NCBI GenBank assembly: GCA_000320545.1
Contig: ADNK01001740.1
Location: 1-64,000, forward strand
Direction: 5' to 3'
Length of the DNA: 64,000 nucleotides
Source of the DNA: Bigelowiella natans CCMP2755
Taxonomy: Eukaryota; Cercozoa; Chlorarachniophyceae
Shown here: in pieces, positions 20,441 through 33,860 of the stretch
Layout: every line of letters begins with the position of its first letter
Position numbering within the stretch: position 1 is the stretch's first letter
Made by a program: the position numbers and the translations under genes
The notes under the pieces: generated by a model
Seen by the model: only the letters and a program-made list of their open reading frames with translations
Database searches by the model: none
Told to the model about the DNA's origin: nothing

Positions 20441-21309
20441 TAGCCATTTTGCATTAATGTCACGATATATAACGTTAAATTAGCCAAAAAGTATTATGGT
20501 CTCACTGTAAACAAGTTTTTGCCTGTGGCCTTTTTATTTTATTCGGAAGCCTAGGCGGAATCATACAGCAATAAAAAGAAAACTAGTACTTTTATCCTAC
20601 TTTATCATGTTCGTTTTTTCCTATTATTTCTCGTCGGTTTTCTTCGTAGGAAAAGGAGTAATGAGTACTTTCACACTTTTTGGCTATATATTAGACCGAA
20701 TAAGTCATCTATAAGAATAAACCAATCGCGTTACTGTGATTCAACCTGACCCGCAATATTGACTTTCTATCAGTTTCATCTATTAGAATTGTTTTGGCCC
20801 CTTGTGAAGAAAATCATGACAAATTCATGTTTGTGGCCCATAGCAACTACAATAGTAGACATTAAGGGAGTGTCCGTTTTCTTAAATTATACTTCCCTAG
20901 ATAATCGCATGTGTACAGAGAGGGCGTGATAATATAGTCTAATGTATCCATAGCAATTATCAGATAGAAATAAAAGTAGCTTCGAATTTCATCAAATTCG
21001 AAATCTTTAACAAAATCATCCATATTTTCAAAATGTATTTCCTTGAATAAAAATAATACGTAGCATCCGAGGAGCCAATCCAAAAGACAAAATAAAGCGT
21101 GTGTGATGCCTGTGAACATTTGTTCCTCATCTTGACTGGAAAACATTCAAAGCACAGCCAGCGCAGTTGTACTTTGGCAAGCCAAAGATGTGCACCAAAA
21201 TGCCCTTTTGACGTGCAAATTAGAACTATGACAATGCGTAACGTCATGCATGCGATGCCTACCCATAGCTACGACTAGACATGTGTAGAAACATGTTTGG
21301 TTGAATTGG
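20441..21309. other. 3' region of the pseudokinase gene and AT-rich intergenic DNA
   Basis: It contains a candidate polyadenylation signal AATAAA at 20570-20575. A minus-strand 94-codon frame at 20862-21146 is Phe/Asp-rich without a recognisable domain, so I do not call it a gene. Confidence 0.5.
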
Positions 21310-21317
21310 GTCACATC

Positions 21318-22918
21318 TAGAGCTGGGCACAAATAATTTTTTTTATTTGGAAATACTTTGCTTTATTGCTTCTGAACAAGTGTTTGATTTGAACAAACAA
21401 TGCCTACATGTCGCGAAACTAGTGTTTGGTTTGTTCAAATGATGTTCGAACAAGAAGCAGCATTTGCAAATATTTTCCTGTGAAAATCATTTGCAAATAA
21501 TTTGAAAAATTTGAAACGTTCCCGCGCAGCTGTGCGCAAAGCACGACATGACAGACCAAATCGCAATGCATTTGAATGCGCATTGTGCAACGTGTGACAA
21601 AGGGAACAAACAATCGCACAGGCACAACTTCACAACTCATTGCAGATAGACATAGTTGTTGCGTAGACGCTGTGCGCATGTAGATGTGCAGCATCATGGC
21701 GCACACATGCTGCCATTGAAAAGATTTAATCACTTCATTGCATCCGTCTCATGGCTACTCAGGACTCAGGACTCAGCCCCACAGACTCAGGAACCATTTT
21801 TCTCCACTTTGCAACCTCCAGCTGTGCCTTTCTCGTGTTTGAGAACTTTCCAAAATCTGTCCAACTTTGACAATTTGTTGAGCATCACCAATGCTTCAGC
21901 TGTGTCTGTCGACAATGCACTTCGACGCGCTGTCAGTGTCAAGCCACACAACAAGAAGATGCGTTCGGACTCGACTGACGCAGCTTCAAATCATCATTTT
22001 CCTTTTCATGCCGAGTGATGCTTCTCCAAAGTGGAGCTTCATGCATGAAGATGCATTCTAATGGAAAATGACAAGCCCTGCGGGTGGGGTTGTCAATTGC
22101 AAATGCAATTTGAAACAGTGCCAACATGGCATCTGATTGGTTGTTTCTTTGGTGAAATCAGGGAAGCAAAAGCAATGCAGCATGTTGCAGACACATGTTT
22201 TTGATTGCTAGTTTGTTGCACCAATGAGAATGAGCTGCGCTCTCGCAAGATGTGCACGATCGCAACAGCAGCTGCTGCACGTGCTGCTGACTAGCTAGCC
22301 CTAGCTGACCAGAGCTAGCATGAAGTTTCATCAGTGCGAGATGCTGGCGAGATGGTGGCGAGATGGTGGCGAGACGGATGCAATGAAATGATCTGTCACT
22401 TTTTTCAATGGTCCGTCACAATCTAGGACTGCACAGCCTGGCATGTGCAGTCCAACAGCACCAGAGCAGCAGTGCGCAGCACGTGTGCTAGCGCATGGCA
22501 TGGCGGCTGTGTGCGTGCATGCTGTGCATGCGCAGCACGTGCGCAGGCCTAGCTAGCTAGCCTGGTCGCCGTGGCCACGTGGGTAATTTTTCTTCAGAAA
22601 TTCACCGACAACGCAAGCTCAGGCGATCTAGTGATGTCGGTAATGATTGGCCACGCTAGACGCATGCAAAAGCTCAATTTTGGTGATTTTCTTGAAACAT
22701 TTCCAAAAACGTTTGCAAACATGTTTGATTTGATTTGGTTTGAACAAATGCGAACATTTTGAAAAATTGTCTCCAAACACCAAACTCTTGCAAACTTGTG
22801 TTTGGTTTGTTCAAATGCTACTCTAGCTCATGCAAACAAGTGTTTGATTTGAACAAATGATGTTTGTTCAAACGTGTTTGCAAATGCATTTGTTTTCAAG
22901 CATTTGTGCCCAGCCCTG
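21318..22918. mobile_element. Non-autonomous hAT-like transposon, 1,601 bp
   Basis: Terminal inverted repeats of about 16 bases are TAGAGCTGGGCACAAA at the left and, on the other strand, CAGGGCTGGGCACAAA at the right. A perfect 8-bp target duplication GTCACATC flanks them (21310-21317 and 22919-22926). Eight-base duplications and GGGC-containing ends are typical of hAT elements. Subterminal regions of both ends carry many copies of GTTTGATTTGAACAAA or its complement and TTTGTTCAAATG, plausible transposase-binding sites. No transposase frame is present, so it would depend on one elsewhere. The inner part has CTAGCTAG and GCACGTGC words similar to the other islands here, so hAT-type elements may explain some of them. 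Confidence 0.82.
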
Positions 22919-22926
22919 GTCACATC

Positions 22927-24070
22927 ATGTCGACATGCTTGTGTCATCCATGTACCAGCCATAGTCCGCCCACTGCTAGATCTAGAGATGCGTGTGGCTG
23001 AGCTTCGATCGCGAGTGGACCACACAGTGGACTTTGAGCATTCACTGGAATGCACAGGAATGCCAGAGATGAGCACCAGCCGCCCACTGTTTGTCTCTGT
23101 CTTTGCCAACGATGCTTCGACAAGCAGCAAATTGTTGCCACTGTGCCACAGGTGTGAAGACTGAAGGCAGAGCACGCGTTGCGCCTGTTGCCACTGTCTA
23201 GCTGGTGATTCGCCGACCACTTTCAGTGCATGCGCGACGAGCGCCTCCAGCTAGTGCCAAAGTAGCTAGGCCTCCTGCTAGAGTCTGATCCAGCGCTGCT
23301 GATCAAAGCAGGCAGCAACAACACTGCTACTCACTGCACATGCTGTTCTGTGTCTAGAACAAAGAACTAGCTAGCTAGCTAGCGCTGAAGCGCAATGGCG
23401 CAGCGCGTGTGTGGACGCAGCGCATGTCAGTTGAATTGACGGCATCGCCGATGTGCGGCGACGCAGCGACGACGAACAGCATGATAGACACAGTAATATC
23501 ACATGTGTAACATGTACATGGCATTACATGTCTGTGATGAGCATCATGCTCACAACAGACACAGCAACATCACACACACAATGTGCACATGTCCACAATC
23601 AGCAACACGTTGGTCTTGAGCACCTCCTCCGCCTCCACCTGGCTCAGTTTGCTATTGTGGGAATGTACCAACCCAGCATGCTGGCATGGATGAATGAATG
23701 CCAGAACGACAAGACTGCTGGTCGAACGGGTTGATGTGTGCGACGCTCATTGCTTGTGTGTTCACGTGTGCTGACGTTGATCATCCGCGCTTTCAAAGTG
23801 TTGCACGACACTTGGAAAACACGAAACGCAGTACCTCGAGCTTGAAACAACGAAAACACCATGGTGTGCAAACCAGCATGGTGCAGAAAACGAGGAACAT
23901 TGAACATTGCATTGAACGAGGACTCTGGATCCATGCGAGTTCACTTCGTCTTTCTTGGAGATCTTTTAACAACCAACAGCATCGGATGTCGTAGAAAATA
24001 AATGCTGTGAATTACCACATGCCCGATTTATTTTTAAAACTAAGGCGGAAATAAAAAATCGGCCAGAAGA
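22927..24070. other. Non-coding island right of the hAT element
   Basis: GC-rich words ATGTGC, CACATG and CTAGCTAGCTAG (near 23370) dominate to about 23900. No gene is supportable. The last 150 bases are AT-rich and probably form the SPF30 promoter. The left end is the target site of the hAT insertion, so the island predates that insertion. Confidence 0.5.
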
Positions 24071-25494
24071 ATGGCGACCCCTGCTCCCGTGGATGAGACT
24101 GTCTCGGTATGCCTTCTGCAGTCCTCCCCATAGGCACAAATTGACTATCTGAGTAGAGGGGGGGATGTTTGTTTGAATATACTTTTTGATGCGTAAATTC
24201 AACATGAATCGTGTTCAATGTGCGGAGGAAAGATACAATTTCAACAACGAAAGAAGGGCATGCTCGATAATTAAGAAAGCGGGACTGTAATGCCAAAGAA
24301 ATCACGCAGATGTTCACCTATAGATGTTCAGTTACATATGAATTTGATACTACGATTAACAATATTTTAATTGTTTCCATGTAGGACCTCGTCACGAGGT
24401 ATGAAGAACACAAATCGCAGGTATGGCCGATAAAATATCGCCCGTGCAAACGATAAAGCACAGTTGTTCGATTCTTCCGTGGAAGAATGTAGAAATGCAT
24501 TTCACGACAACGTGCATAACTATTATCTGGAGGTTGTATGTACGATACTCCTAAGCCTGCGAAATAACACGCTCTTTCCGCGCAGCTTGGGCTTGTCTTC
24601 AATGCTACCCCACGGCATCGTCCGCCAACCCTAATCTCCTCTGTTACGTGTGATACACAGCTCGAGCAGGTGGGACAGCTCTTGCGAGCGAAGCCTGGAG
24701 ATCCTACTCTGATGAAGTTGTACGACGATCTGAAAAAAGTCGTGGAGCTGACCGAGGATCTCAAGAAAACACAAGAAGAGAAAAAAGCGAGTGAGGTCAA
24801 TGTTGGAGACCGCTGCGAGGCTGTCTGGTCCGAGGATGGGAAGTGGTAATAGACAATTAATAGAAGAAGGTTGTAGTTGTGGTAGGAGAAAGCGTATTCT
24901 TTAACCCAAATGATATCGGCGAATGTCGCCGAGCTGTTGTGGCCTGCTTTCCTTCGGAGAGAAAAATTGGGGCGAAGAAGCTATGATTGTACCTATTCCG
25001 CATTTTCGTATGTTTCCACAGCAAATCTGTTACTGATGTATTTCATTCCCTCGTTTCTTATAGTCACTGCGATTTGCATCCCCCTTGCAGGTACACCGCA
25101 CGCATTGACGCTAAGGATCCTGAAAGTAAGCACTTCAGCGTGACCTTCCTGGTGTATGGGAACGCTGGCCAAGTCGCACCCGAGAACATTCGACCCTACC
25201 GGCACGCGAGGAAAAGCCAAGTGCGCGTGGGTATGGAAGTGAGGGCCTATTACGAAACCGACGGTCTGTTTTACCCCGCGACCGTCGAGACTATCACCTC
25301 GGGGGGGCTCTATCGCGTCGCATTTCGAGGGTATAATTATAAGGTTGAGCTGCCCCTTACGGACATACTCCCCATCAAGCAGGCCAACGATGATGCTATG
25401 CCTGAGAAAGCTGTCATTCCGGAGCATCTCAAGATCAAGTCCACCGATAACGACAAGCAGAAAGATGTAAAATAGTTATATCGATGTACCTATG

Positions 25495-25529
<35 letters not shown>

Positions 25530-25563
25530 TATGTGTGTGTGTGTGTGTGTGTGTGCGTGTTTC

Positions 25564-25614
<51 letters not shown>

Positions 25615-26290
25615 GTGGGGTTTATTAACATCCATGCACATGTTATATTAATTCGTTCCGCCTTCCCATTCGCTCTCCTTACAGTTAAAAAAGAAGAAAA
25701 TAAAGGCGATTAAATCTAAATTCCGCAAGCGCAAAGCTGAAATGGTAACGGAGAAGAAAAAGGTAATAAATATTTAGAACGAACGTGCTTGTCCGCTTGC
25801 GTCCTCCACACCGCAGCATCTCGGTTGTATTGATGAAAATGGATTGTGACGACTATGCGTATGATGCTGCTGCTGCTAAGTTGACTTTGACACTACTATC
25901 TCTTAGAACAATTGGAAACAGTTTTTGAATGGTGGCAAGAAGAAGCTCAAAGCCCTCAAGGTAATTTCTTTCCTCGTTTCTCTTTGATTTCTTTTTTTTT
26001 TGGCGCTACTCCGAATACCTCCTAAATGCCCTTCCTCCTTCCATACACCTTCTCAAGAACAAGAAAAGGAGTATCTTCGCGTCTCCAGATAGTGTCGATG
26101 GCAGGGTAGGCGTCGTTGGAAGCGGTAATGGTGAATTGAGTCGTAAGGACTCCTCTTTGATTCGGCGGGTGAAGCTGAACTTTGTCTATCATTCGCAATG
26201 TTTGTAGGCAAAGCGATGACGAATTTCCACGATCGGACGAGGCACACATTTGATGGCGCGGACCCGCAGCAGGAGATGCAGCTACCGTGA
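24071..26290 (+). CDS. SPF30: Survival motor neuron-related splicing factor 30 (SPF30/SMNDC1) homologue
   Basis: SPF30 is a spliceosome assembly factor whose Tudor domain binds dimethylarginine on Sm proteins. Eight exons, 24071-24106, 24385-24420, 24661-24845, 25091-25466, 25685-25762, 25907-25960, 26058-26124 and 26208-26290, encode 304 residues with all phases consistent. The N-terminus has LVTRYEEHKSQ and DDLKKVVELTEDL. The first Tudor domain (about 70-125) has VGDRCEAVWSEDGKWY and FLVYGNAG. A second Tudor-like module (about 130-180) has VGMEVRAYYETDGLFYPATV; the human protein, about 240 residues, has only one. The C-terminus holds the family signature: KSKFRKRKAEM, KQFLNGGKKK, RSIFASPDSVDGRVGV and GKAMTNF. 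Introns contain (AT)n, (GT)n and (GA)n arrays (25497-25610). Confidence 0.93.
25497..25610. repeat. (AT)n, (GT)n and (GA)n compound microsatellite
   Basis: Three consecutive dinucleotide arrays lie inside SPF30 intron 4, between the donor at 25467 and the acceptor ending 25684. Confidence 0.95.
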
Positions 26291-26556
26291 TTTTTTGATT
26301 GATAAATTGTGACAAATTTGCGGTTAGAGGCGGCTGCAATATGATGTAGAGTAATGGAACGTGTCAATCTTGAGCCCTTTTATACATCGTGCTCTCGTCA
26401 GACAGCCTGTCTGCATAATTCAAGTAAACAAGTAGTTCTATTTATAGTGCAGCCTTGAGCGCACCGTGCATGTCCCGTATGTCGTGAACATGTATGGAGT
26501 GAGTTCGTGAGTCAAGGAGATGGTACACCTATTACGCAGTTTATACATGCATAATA

Positions 26557-26592
<36 letters not shown>

Positions 26593-27357
26593 TGTGGAGA
26601 ATGACTTTCTAGCTTTGTCTAGTTGTGCACACACATGCAATCATGTGAACTTGAAGAACTATAAAGTGTCTGTAGAACCTGACCTCTAGCTGACTAGAAC
26701 ACTAGAACATGGCATTTACTAGATTAGACAACATGTGCAGTTTCGCACGTCATAAGACACATGCATATCTAGACTTGGAACATGCTAGAATACCTAGATG
26801 AGCTTTGGCGTGGCGTTCATACATGCTATATGAATGGCGATGTGATGCATGCCCTGGCACAACAAAGAATCAACACAGTGCTGCTGCCTGTGTACAGGCA
26901 TATAATACAAGCCAATATAATATATATTAAAACGATGCGCTTTGTACGACAGTCTAGAAATGTAGTTACACTATATGCACGATCGAATCGCCGCATATGG
27001 CATGGCGATATGCAACACACATTGGCTACGTGGGGCCTTGATCACATGTTCACTACAGTGATGTATGCTACACAATCTATTTTGTTCATTGTGTTGATCA
27101 ATGTCCGCATATATATCTACATACATATTTGCATGGAACACATAATAGCGGAAACCAACAGATTCAACATCAGGCGCTGTAGCCGCTGCGTTGCATAGCT
27201 ACATAAGGATGACTATTGAACAAATTTAATTTATTAATTGCACCCGTCTTACATGTGTATATGTAATACCAAACATAACTACATTGGGATGACCATTGAA
27301 ATGCTTTAATTTATTCATTACAACCGTCTCATAACACCAAACAGAAGCCATACGTAG

Positions 27358-27390
<33 letters not shown>

Positions 27391-27422
27391 TATTACATTT
27401 ACTGTGTCTATAGTCCACCATA
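26291..27422. other. Non-coding island between SPF30 and the CobW gene
   Basis: It contains (GT)n at 26561-26590, (AT)n at 27357-27385 and many CATGTG/CTAGA words. A plus-strand 138-codon frame at 26782-27198 has no domain, and its His/Ile/Arg-rich content looks like read-through of repeats. Both flanking genes are convergent, so this is 3' sequence for both. Confidence 0.5.
27199..27346. repeat. Two-copy 80-bp tandem repeat
   Basis: CTACATAAGGATGACTATTG at 27199 recurs as CTACATTGGGATGACCATTG at 27279. Both copies continue with a TTTAATTTATT motif and an ACCCGTCTTA/AACCGTCTCA motif, then ACCAAACA. Function unknown. Confidence 0.8.
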
Positions 27423-28694
27423 TCATTCTGCACTTTTTCTTTTTTTCCCGGCGACAGTTCTAGCTCTCACGAAATTTTCATCGTCAATCGGACCCCAACA
27501 TTCACCGTGATCGCCCTCAAGTTCAATTCGATAAGGATTTCCCCCGTCCCACAATGCTGCAATCTTTCCCGGCAGCCACTTATCACAACGGGCTTCTACG
27601 AGGTCGCCAACCTTGAAACGGAGCTCATCCTTTGCCTTGCAATCCATGAATCCGTCCTTAAGTGCCTTTTTATCTAAATTCTTTCCAATGAAGACGAATC
27701 GGCATTCTCGCTTCTCGCCTTCTTTCCACCTCTGCTTGTATGTGTCAAACCCCCCAGAAAAGAGCATGTGAACGCCCTGAAACACAAACTTTTTCACAAT
27801 GCCCTTGACAGCAAGCACGCCTTTGTATCGGTAAAGGTCATTAGCTTTCGTTTGAATGAGCTTCCCAATCCACATTTGGAGTTTATTATGATTCAGCTCT
27901 CCTTCGAACTTACAGCTCACAGATGAAACACTTGTATCGTGCTCATGTTCAGCTTCTGTGTCCAGAAATTCAGGATCTTTTTCGAGGGTGCGTGACAGAT
28001 CAAACGAGCCGATGTTTATCAGATGTTTGGGGTGTACAACACTGTTGGTACACTTGAAGATGGGCGCCGTGGCATTGATTGCCTTTATTGATTTTTCAAC
28101 CTTTTCGAGCTCCTTTTCGTCCTTGACCAGGTCGACTTTGTTCAGGAGGACACGGTCGGCAAATGCAAGCTGTTCTACGGCTTCGTTCTCTACACCATCC
28201 GGCTTCTTTTCGTTGAGGTGTGGAAGGATGTGCTTGGCATCGACGACTGTGATGATGCCATCGAGCTTGTATAATTTTTCTACCGTGTCGTCAACGAAAA
28301 AGGTTTGGGCAACTGGAGCAGGATCAGCCAACCCTGTGGTTTCGATGATAACCCCATCAAATTTCTCAATCTTCTTGTGAATCTTCTTCAGAACTTTTGA
28401 CAGGTCTCCGCGTACTGTGCAGCAAATGCATCCGTTCATCACCTCGATGATCTGCTCGTCGGTCTTATCTACCGAGAGTACCTTCTCATCAACCCCAACC
28501 TAAGAATCAGTGCAAATTGCTAAGGCGGACCAATGCGTATCGAAGTTCCACGTTAAGAGTACCTCTCCGAATTCATTCTCAATGACCGCAAACTTCATCT
28601 TGTGCTCATTGCTTGTTAAGAGATGATTCAAAAGCGTGGTCTTGCCAGCTCCAAGGAAACCGGTCAATATCGTCACGGGTATCTTCTTTGACAT
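27423..28694 (-). CDS. COG0523/CobW-family metallochaperone GTPase with C-terminal Tudor-like module
   Basis: Proteins of this family use GTP to deliver metal, often zinc, to client proteins. Exon 1 (28694-28563) starts [20 protein letters not shown] with Walker A at 12-20. Exon 2 (28499-27423) follows a short GT-AG intron. The metal motif CICC is at 68-71, LLNKVDLV is the guanine-specificity region, and the CobW C-terminal domain ends near DCKAKDEL. The last 65 residues add [20 protein letters not shown], which resembles a Tudor/Agenet fold and is not normal for the family. The frame is open upstream to an ATG at 28820; using it would add 42 residues that look like an organelle-targeting leader. 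Total length is 402 residues from the internal ATG. Confidence 0.93.
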
Positions 28695-29239
28695 TGCGCG
28701 TGGTTCCAATGTGCAGATGCGTGGAAGCGTTCGTAGGAGCGAGGAAGGGAGTGTAAATCGGAAACACGATGCGAGACAACTGCGAAGTGCGATAACGAAC
28801 GAAAAATGAACTGAATTCATTCATTGCGACATCGTTATTTCGATATAGATATTACATTCTAGCATCTCGGCAGGTTTTCTGAGATTTGCAGGCCGATTTC
28901 CATGGGTCTATCTCAGAATCAGCTTGTAAATATATTTTGGCGTGTCAGAGCATCAAGGAAAGCAAACATCATTGCATTTTACTTCTGCGACAAAGGTGAA
29001 GACTGAATTTTCTCTGCAATACGAGGGTACAACAACTATCTGAAGATTCGTGCGACCCCCACACCGACCTAACTTCGCCCGCTCCTCCTTTTAACTGGTA
29101 GTGAAGCAGTCTAAACCACCAGCGTTGCGATTTCGTATTTTCTGAGTAAATGTAATACATCGTGAAACCCTTCATCCAGATGTATCGTAGCTCATTCTCA
29201 CTTTTCCTTGTGTAATTCGAAGAACAGCTTTCCTTCGTA
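28695..29239. promoter_or_regulatory. Divergent intergenic region, CobW gene / 5-phosphatase gene
   Basis: The start codons lie 545 bases apart (less if the upstream CobW ATG at 28820 is used). No reading frame is supportable. It should contain both promoters. No recognisable regulatory motif can be asserted. Confidence 0.3.
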
Positions 29240-30244
29240 ATGTTCCTTCACTTGTACGTCGCCGAAGCGCGAGGACTACCCGTCTCAGATAACCATGGGC
29301 GTTCTGGTAGCGTAAAATTGTAGAAGAAGGAGGACATCTTTGAATGTTCTTTGTCCCTTCAGATCCATATTTAAAGTTTAAAGTTAATGGCAAGAAGTAT
29401 CGAACGGGGACTGTCAATGAAAGACTCAACCCGATCTGGACCTCCCACTTCACTGTTGATAAATTGAAGGCAATTCGATTTCTGTTTTGCATTTATTTTC
29501 ATTTTTTTGCTCTGTCGGTTCAAATTCGACTGGCGGCCACACATGCAAGCAACAACGAAGAACACACTGAAGAAGACGCAAGAGACATGCGATCCAAAAT
29601 ACTAACTATTATGGGTTCAACATGGGTATATGAATGCATCTTGCAATCCAATAAAACTATTTAAGGGGGACGAAGAGCTTGAGCTTACAGTGTGGGACGC
29701 TGATAGCCGCCTTTCAAAGCAGGTTAGGTTTATTTGCCAAACAGCAGTTACAACATACTGGCATTGTATCATCAAAATTAGAATTATTTTGAAAATAACT
29801 TTCCTTCCATGCCCCGAAGATATAAACCAGCGCAATATAAAAGAGTCACTAAACTTGACTATTTTCGGAATCCAATGTTTGAACCCATACCGCTCATTTT
29901 TATGCATCTTCGGCTCACGGATAAACGCGCTGGAAGCAGCCATCGTGATTAGATTAAATGAAACGAGAGATATTCCTCAACGGCAGACATGAATTTTTGT
30001 TTGATACTAGGACCTCCTTGGTATTTATCCGATGAAAGTCTCCAAAATCCCCGATGAGGTGTTGTTATAGAATCATCACCCTGAATCCCATCCCACTGAA
30101 CTTCCAATCATCACCAACTTGATAGCCCATAGTAATATCTTCCTTCTTCTCCATAGGGCATGTGCGGGTGGTGCTCACTGCTTGATGGGGAATCAAAGCA
30201 ACCATCTTTGGAAACAGGTCAATCAATAGTACACACACATACAA

Positions 30245-30318
<74 letters not shown>

Positions 30319-30959
30319 CAAGTCCTCTCATTTGCCCGGAAAAATACACGTAAATAAAAAAGCCTATCGGCACACGATTGAATCATTTTACGCAAGGACC
30401 TGTGTTTCTGAGATATATGCAAATCACCACTTTTCTTAGGAGAGCTGCGGCTAATGGCATGGCTACAAAAGGAGGGGGGCAAACCTGATATGAAGGCACG
30501 AGATAAAGCCTTCGCCGATTTGTTGGACGCCGAAAAAAAGAGCGCATCAAGTGGTTCAGTCGAGGTGCTGCTGCTACATAATGCGTCCGCGCCATTCGAT
30601 ACCAAACATCCCATAGCTCTTAGAACCTTCGACTAGGACAACCCCATGCAATGATCTCACCTAAATTCTTACGCTCTCTGGGAATTTGGGGGAGAGGAAA
30701 AGGCAGTTCTTCACAGTAGTAGTGTAATTTCGCCTGGTAAATCCAATGGCAGGTTTTTGTTGGAAGCTGGAACGTTGGGAATGCTCAAACAGGTCACTAA
30801 ATAAGATAGGCGGAAGCGCGTGCTTGTGTGCGTGTAAGAGCGTACAGTGGTTTTGGTTGCATGTTTTTGAGTGTGATTGTAAACAAATAGGCGATTTATC
30901 GGATTGGATCCCAAAAGACAAGTATGTTACTGACACACACACATACTAATAAGTGTGTG

Positions 30960-31002
<43 letters not shown>

Positions 31003-32093
31003 TTGCGTGTGTGTACCGGACTCTCTGTGTGTGTGCGTGTAATTACACCTCATGTATAGCACGTATGTAGTAGCATTTCTGTGTATGACACCTACCTCGA
31101 AAAACAAATACTGTCGCAGGACGCGAAACCCGTAGGAATGTCGTTTATTGTGTATTTTCTCAGATACCCTGTCTACGTGATCGGGGCTCAGGAATGCGAG
31201 TACAAAGCAAGGGAGGGATGCAAAACGTGCATGGTGATAAAAACAAGAGGGGGGGGGGGGGGGGCAAACAAGCACGCCGCGCACTCAATCCCCATACTTC
31301 TTCACCTTCAAAGCTACCTACAATACCGAAATGTGTTTGATATTGAGGCGTTGCATCATCATATCAGGACGACTGGGTGAAATATCTTAGCGAAGCTATA
31401 GGAGAGAAGGTGCTTTGTTCTCTCTGTCTGCTCTCTTTACTTCCCCTCTTCCTTGACAGTTTCGTTAACACCGTGGCATAAGGGTGCTTTCCCAAGTTTT
31501 TTTTAATTTTTAATAGATTTTTTTTAAGGCAAAGTAATTAAAGGACAACTCCCTTGGCCAAATGGGCTTGCCAATTTTTTGGACCCTTTCCCCCCAATCG
31601 ATAATACCCACCCCCCCCAAACCGCAATTGAAAAGCCTTAATTTTCCCCAAAAAATTTTAATGAAATTTTGAAAATCCCCCCACACACCCACACACCCCC
31701 ACCCACACATACCCCCACGCCCCCGCACCCATAAAAAAAAATATGGGAAATTTTGGAAAAAAAAAAGAGGATGGCCTTTGTCCTAAAGTTTAGAAAAATA
31801 TAGGGAAAATTTTGTAGGATTTCTCCCGGCTAAATCATTTTTGGGGTATTGGGGGGAAGGTTTTTTTGACCCCCCCCCCCCCCCCCCTACCCTGGGTAGG
31901 AGTTACCCCCCCCCTCCTTTATTATATTATCACCATCCTCACCACCATTCTCATCATTCTCAACCTCACAGCGATTTCCTAATTATTTGAATGTATTGTG
32001 TGAAGGCACTGACGATGCTCGAGGAAACATTACGAATATCATCAGCCGTAAGGAAGCAACAGGTAGGCATGCGTATCATGCCAAATCAACCTT

Positions 32094-32132
<39 letters not shown>

Positions 32133-32401
32133 GTGTGTGTGTATCTGTGTATATATAAATTTTTATAGTCATTAATTTGCGTGTAATTATATGTGTCTTG
32201 TATGTGTGTAGGAATCGGCCACGTTATAAACAACAAAGGAGGTAAGTAACCCTAATGCTCAAGCCATGTCAAAATGGAGAATATGACTCCTGTTCCAAGC
32301 GCTGCTATGGATCGGCCTTCCCTCCCCCCCTTCCTTTTCTCTCTCGCGTTCCATCTATAGAAGCTGCAGCTATTGCTGTTTGACATCCAATGATTTATTG
32401 C

Positions 32402-32436
<35 letters not shown>

Positions 32437-32553
32437 GTAACGTTGCATTGGAAGGAACCGGTGTGGGGTTCAAGTATAAAGATACAAGAATGGTACTAGT
32501 AGTAGTAGTAGCAGTAGTAGTAGTAACGAGAGGACGACTTGTTTCTAGCTAGT

Positions 32554-32619
<66 letters not shown>

Positions 32620-32721
32620 CTACTATTAAGAGAAGGGGAGACGGATAAGGAGAAACGATACAAGAGAAGAGAAAGAGAATAAGAGAGAGTAGACTGCTAT
32701 TAGTGCTTTGACTAATTAGGC

Positions 32722-32764
<43 letters not shown>

Positions 32765-32950
32765 TACAATAACATGATATGTGCGGCGCATTTACTTAGC
32801 TATTCATCAACGCACACCTGGCTGCTCACCAAGGCGAGGTGAGGCACTTCCGACTAAAACAGAGGCAAAAGGCTGTAAAATAAAGATATCATTATATAAC
32901 ATTACACAAAACCCTATGAAGATTCTTGTCCAGCCACCTCGTATATTATG

Positions 32951-32997
<47 letters not shown>

Positions 32998-33793
32998 TAT
33001 ATGATAGGTCGTTCGGCGGAACTCTGACGTGCAGGAGATATTACAGGGAGTGGCGACAACTCTCACTGAGGTAATTTTTTCAAGACTCAAAATGGTTTTA
33101 CGAGGCGCCTGCCAGTCATTCTATTGAGGGGAGAAAAAGGGAAAACAAATTGCGAATGGAGAATGCATGGCCTCATTACTTAACGCGAGATAGATATCTC
33201 GAGAGCGCGTGCTGCTGCTGCCGCTGCTGCTGCTGGAATGAGAGCAGAACGAAGACGTGTGTGTCTTTTGGTCCGATGTCCAAAGCATGAACTCGTCTTT
33301 TCAAGCACCGTTTGAGTTCTACTAGTATCACACAGTTTCAGCGTTTTACTTCTAGAGAAAAATAAATTAACCCCCCACCACTTTCCCCCTCCCCCCCCTC
33401 CCCTATTTAGGTCCCAGGGAATCAAATAACAGGAGACTACGATCATATCATCTTTTTGGGCGATCTGAACTACAGGCTGGACTATGGCGACCAAGGTTAA
33501 ATTTCGGATATGTTGCGCTCAACCCCCTCCCCCCCGTACGGGATCTGACTGTGAGGCGTTTGATCTGTGACAAAAGCAGCCAACCATGCATTTGTTCGTC
33601 AATATTGTGTTTGGTCATCAGGAGATAAGAAGAAACCATCAAAGGCACTTTACAAAGAAATGGTACCCGAATTCACTTGAGATTATATTACCTCTCTGCT
33701 GGCTCTAGCGGGCTATTACTCCTCCTCACCCCCCCCCCCCCTCCTATATATATATCTCTCTCACACGGCTAGATACTCGCAAAGTATAGAAGA

Positions 33794-33860
<67 letters not shown>

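Noticed and set aside
20862-21146. 94-codon minus-strand frame near the hAT element
   Set aside because: Phe/Asp-rich, no recognisable domain, lies in the 3' region of another gene.
21656-22018. 120-codon frame inside the hAT-like element as a transposase
   Set aside because: No hAT dimerisation or DDE signature; the element appears non-autonomous.
26782-27198. 138-codon plus-strand frame
   Set aside because: Lies in a repeat-like island, contains microsatellite translation and shows no family resemblance.
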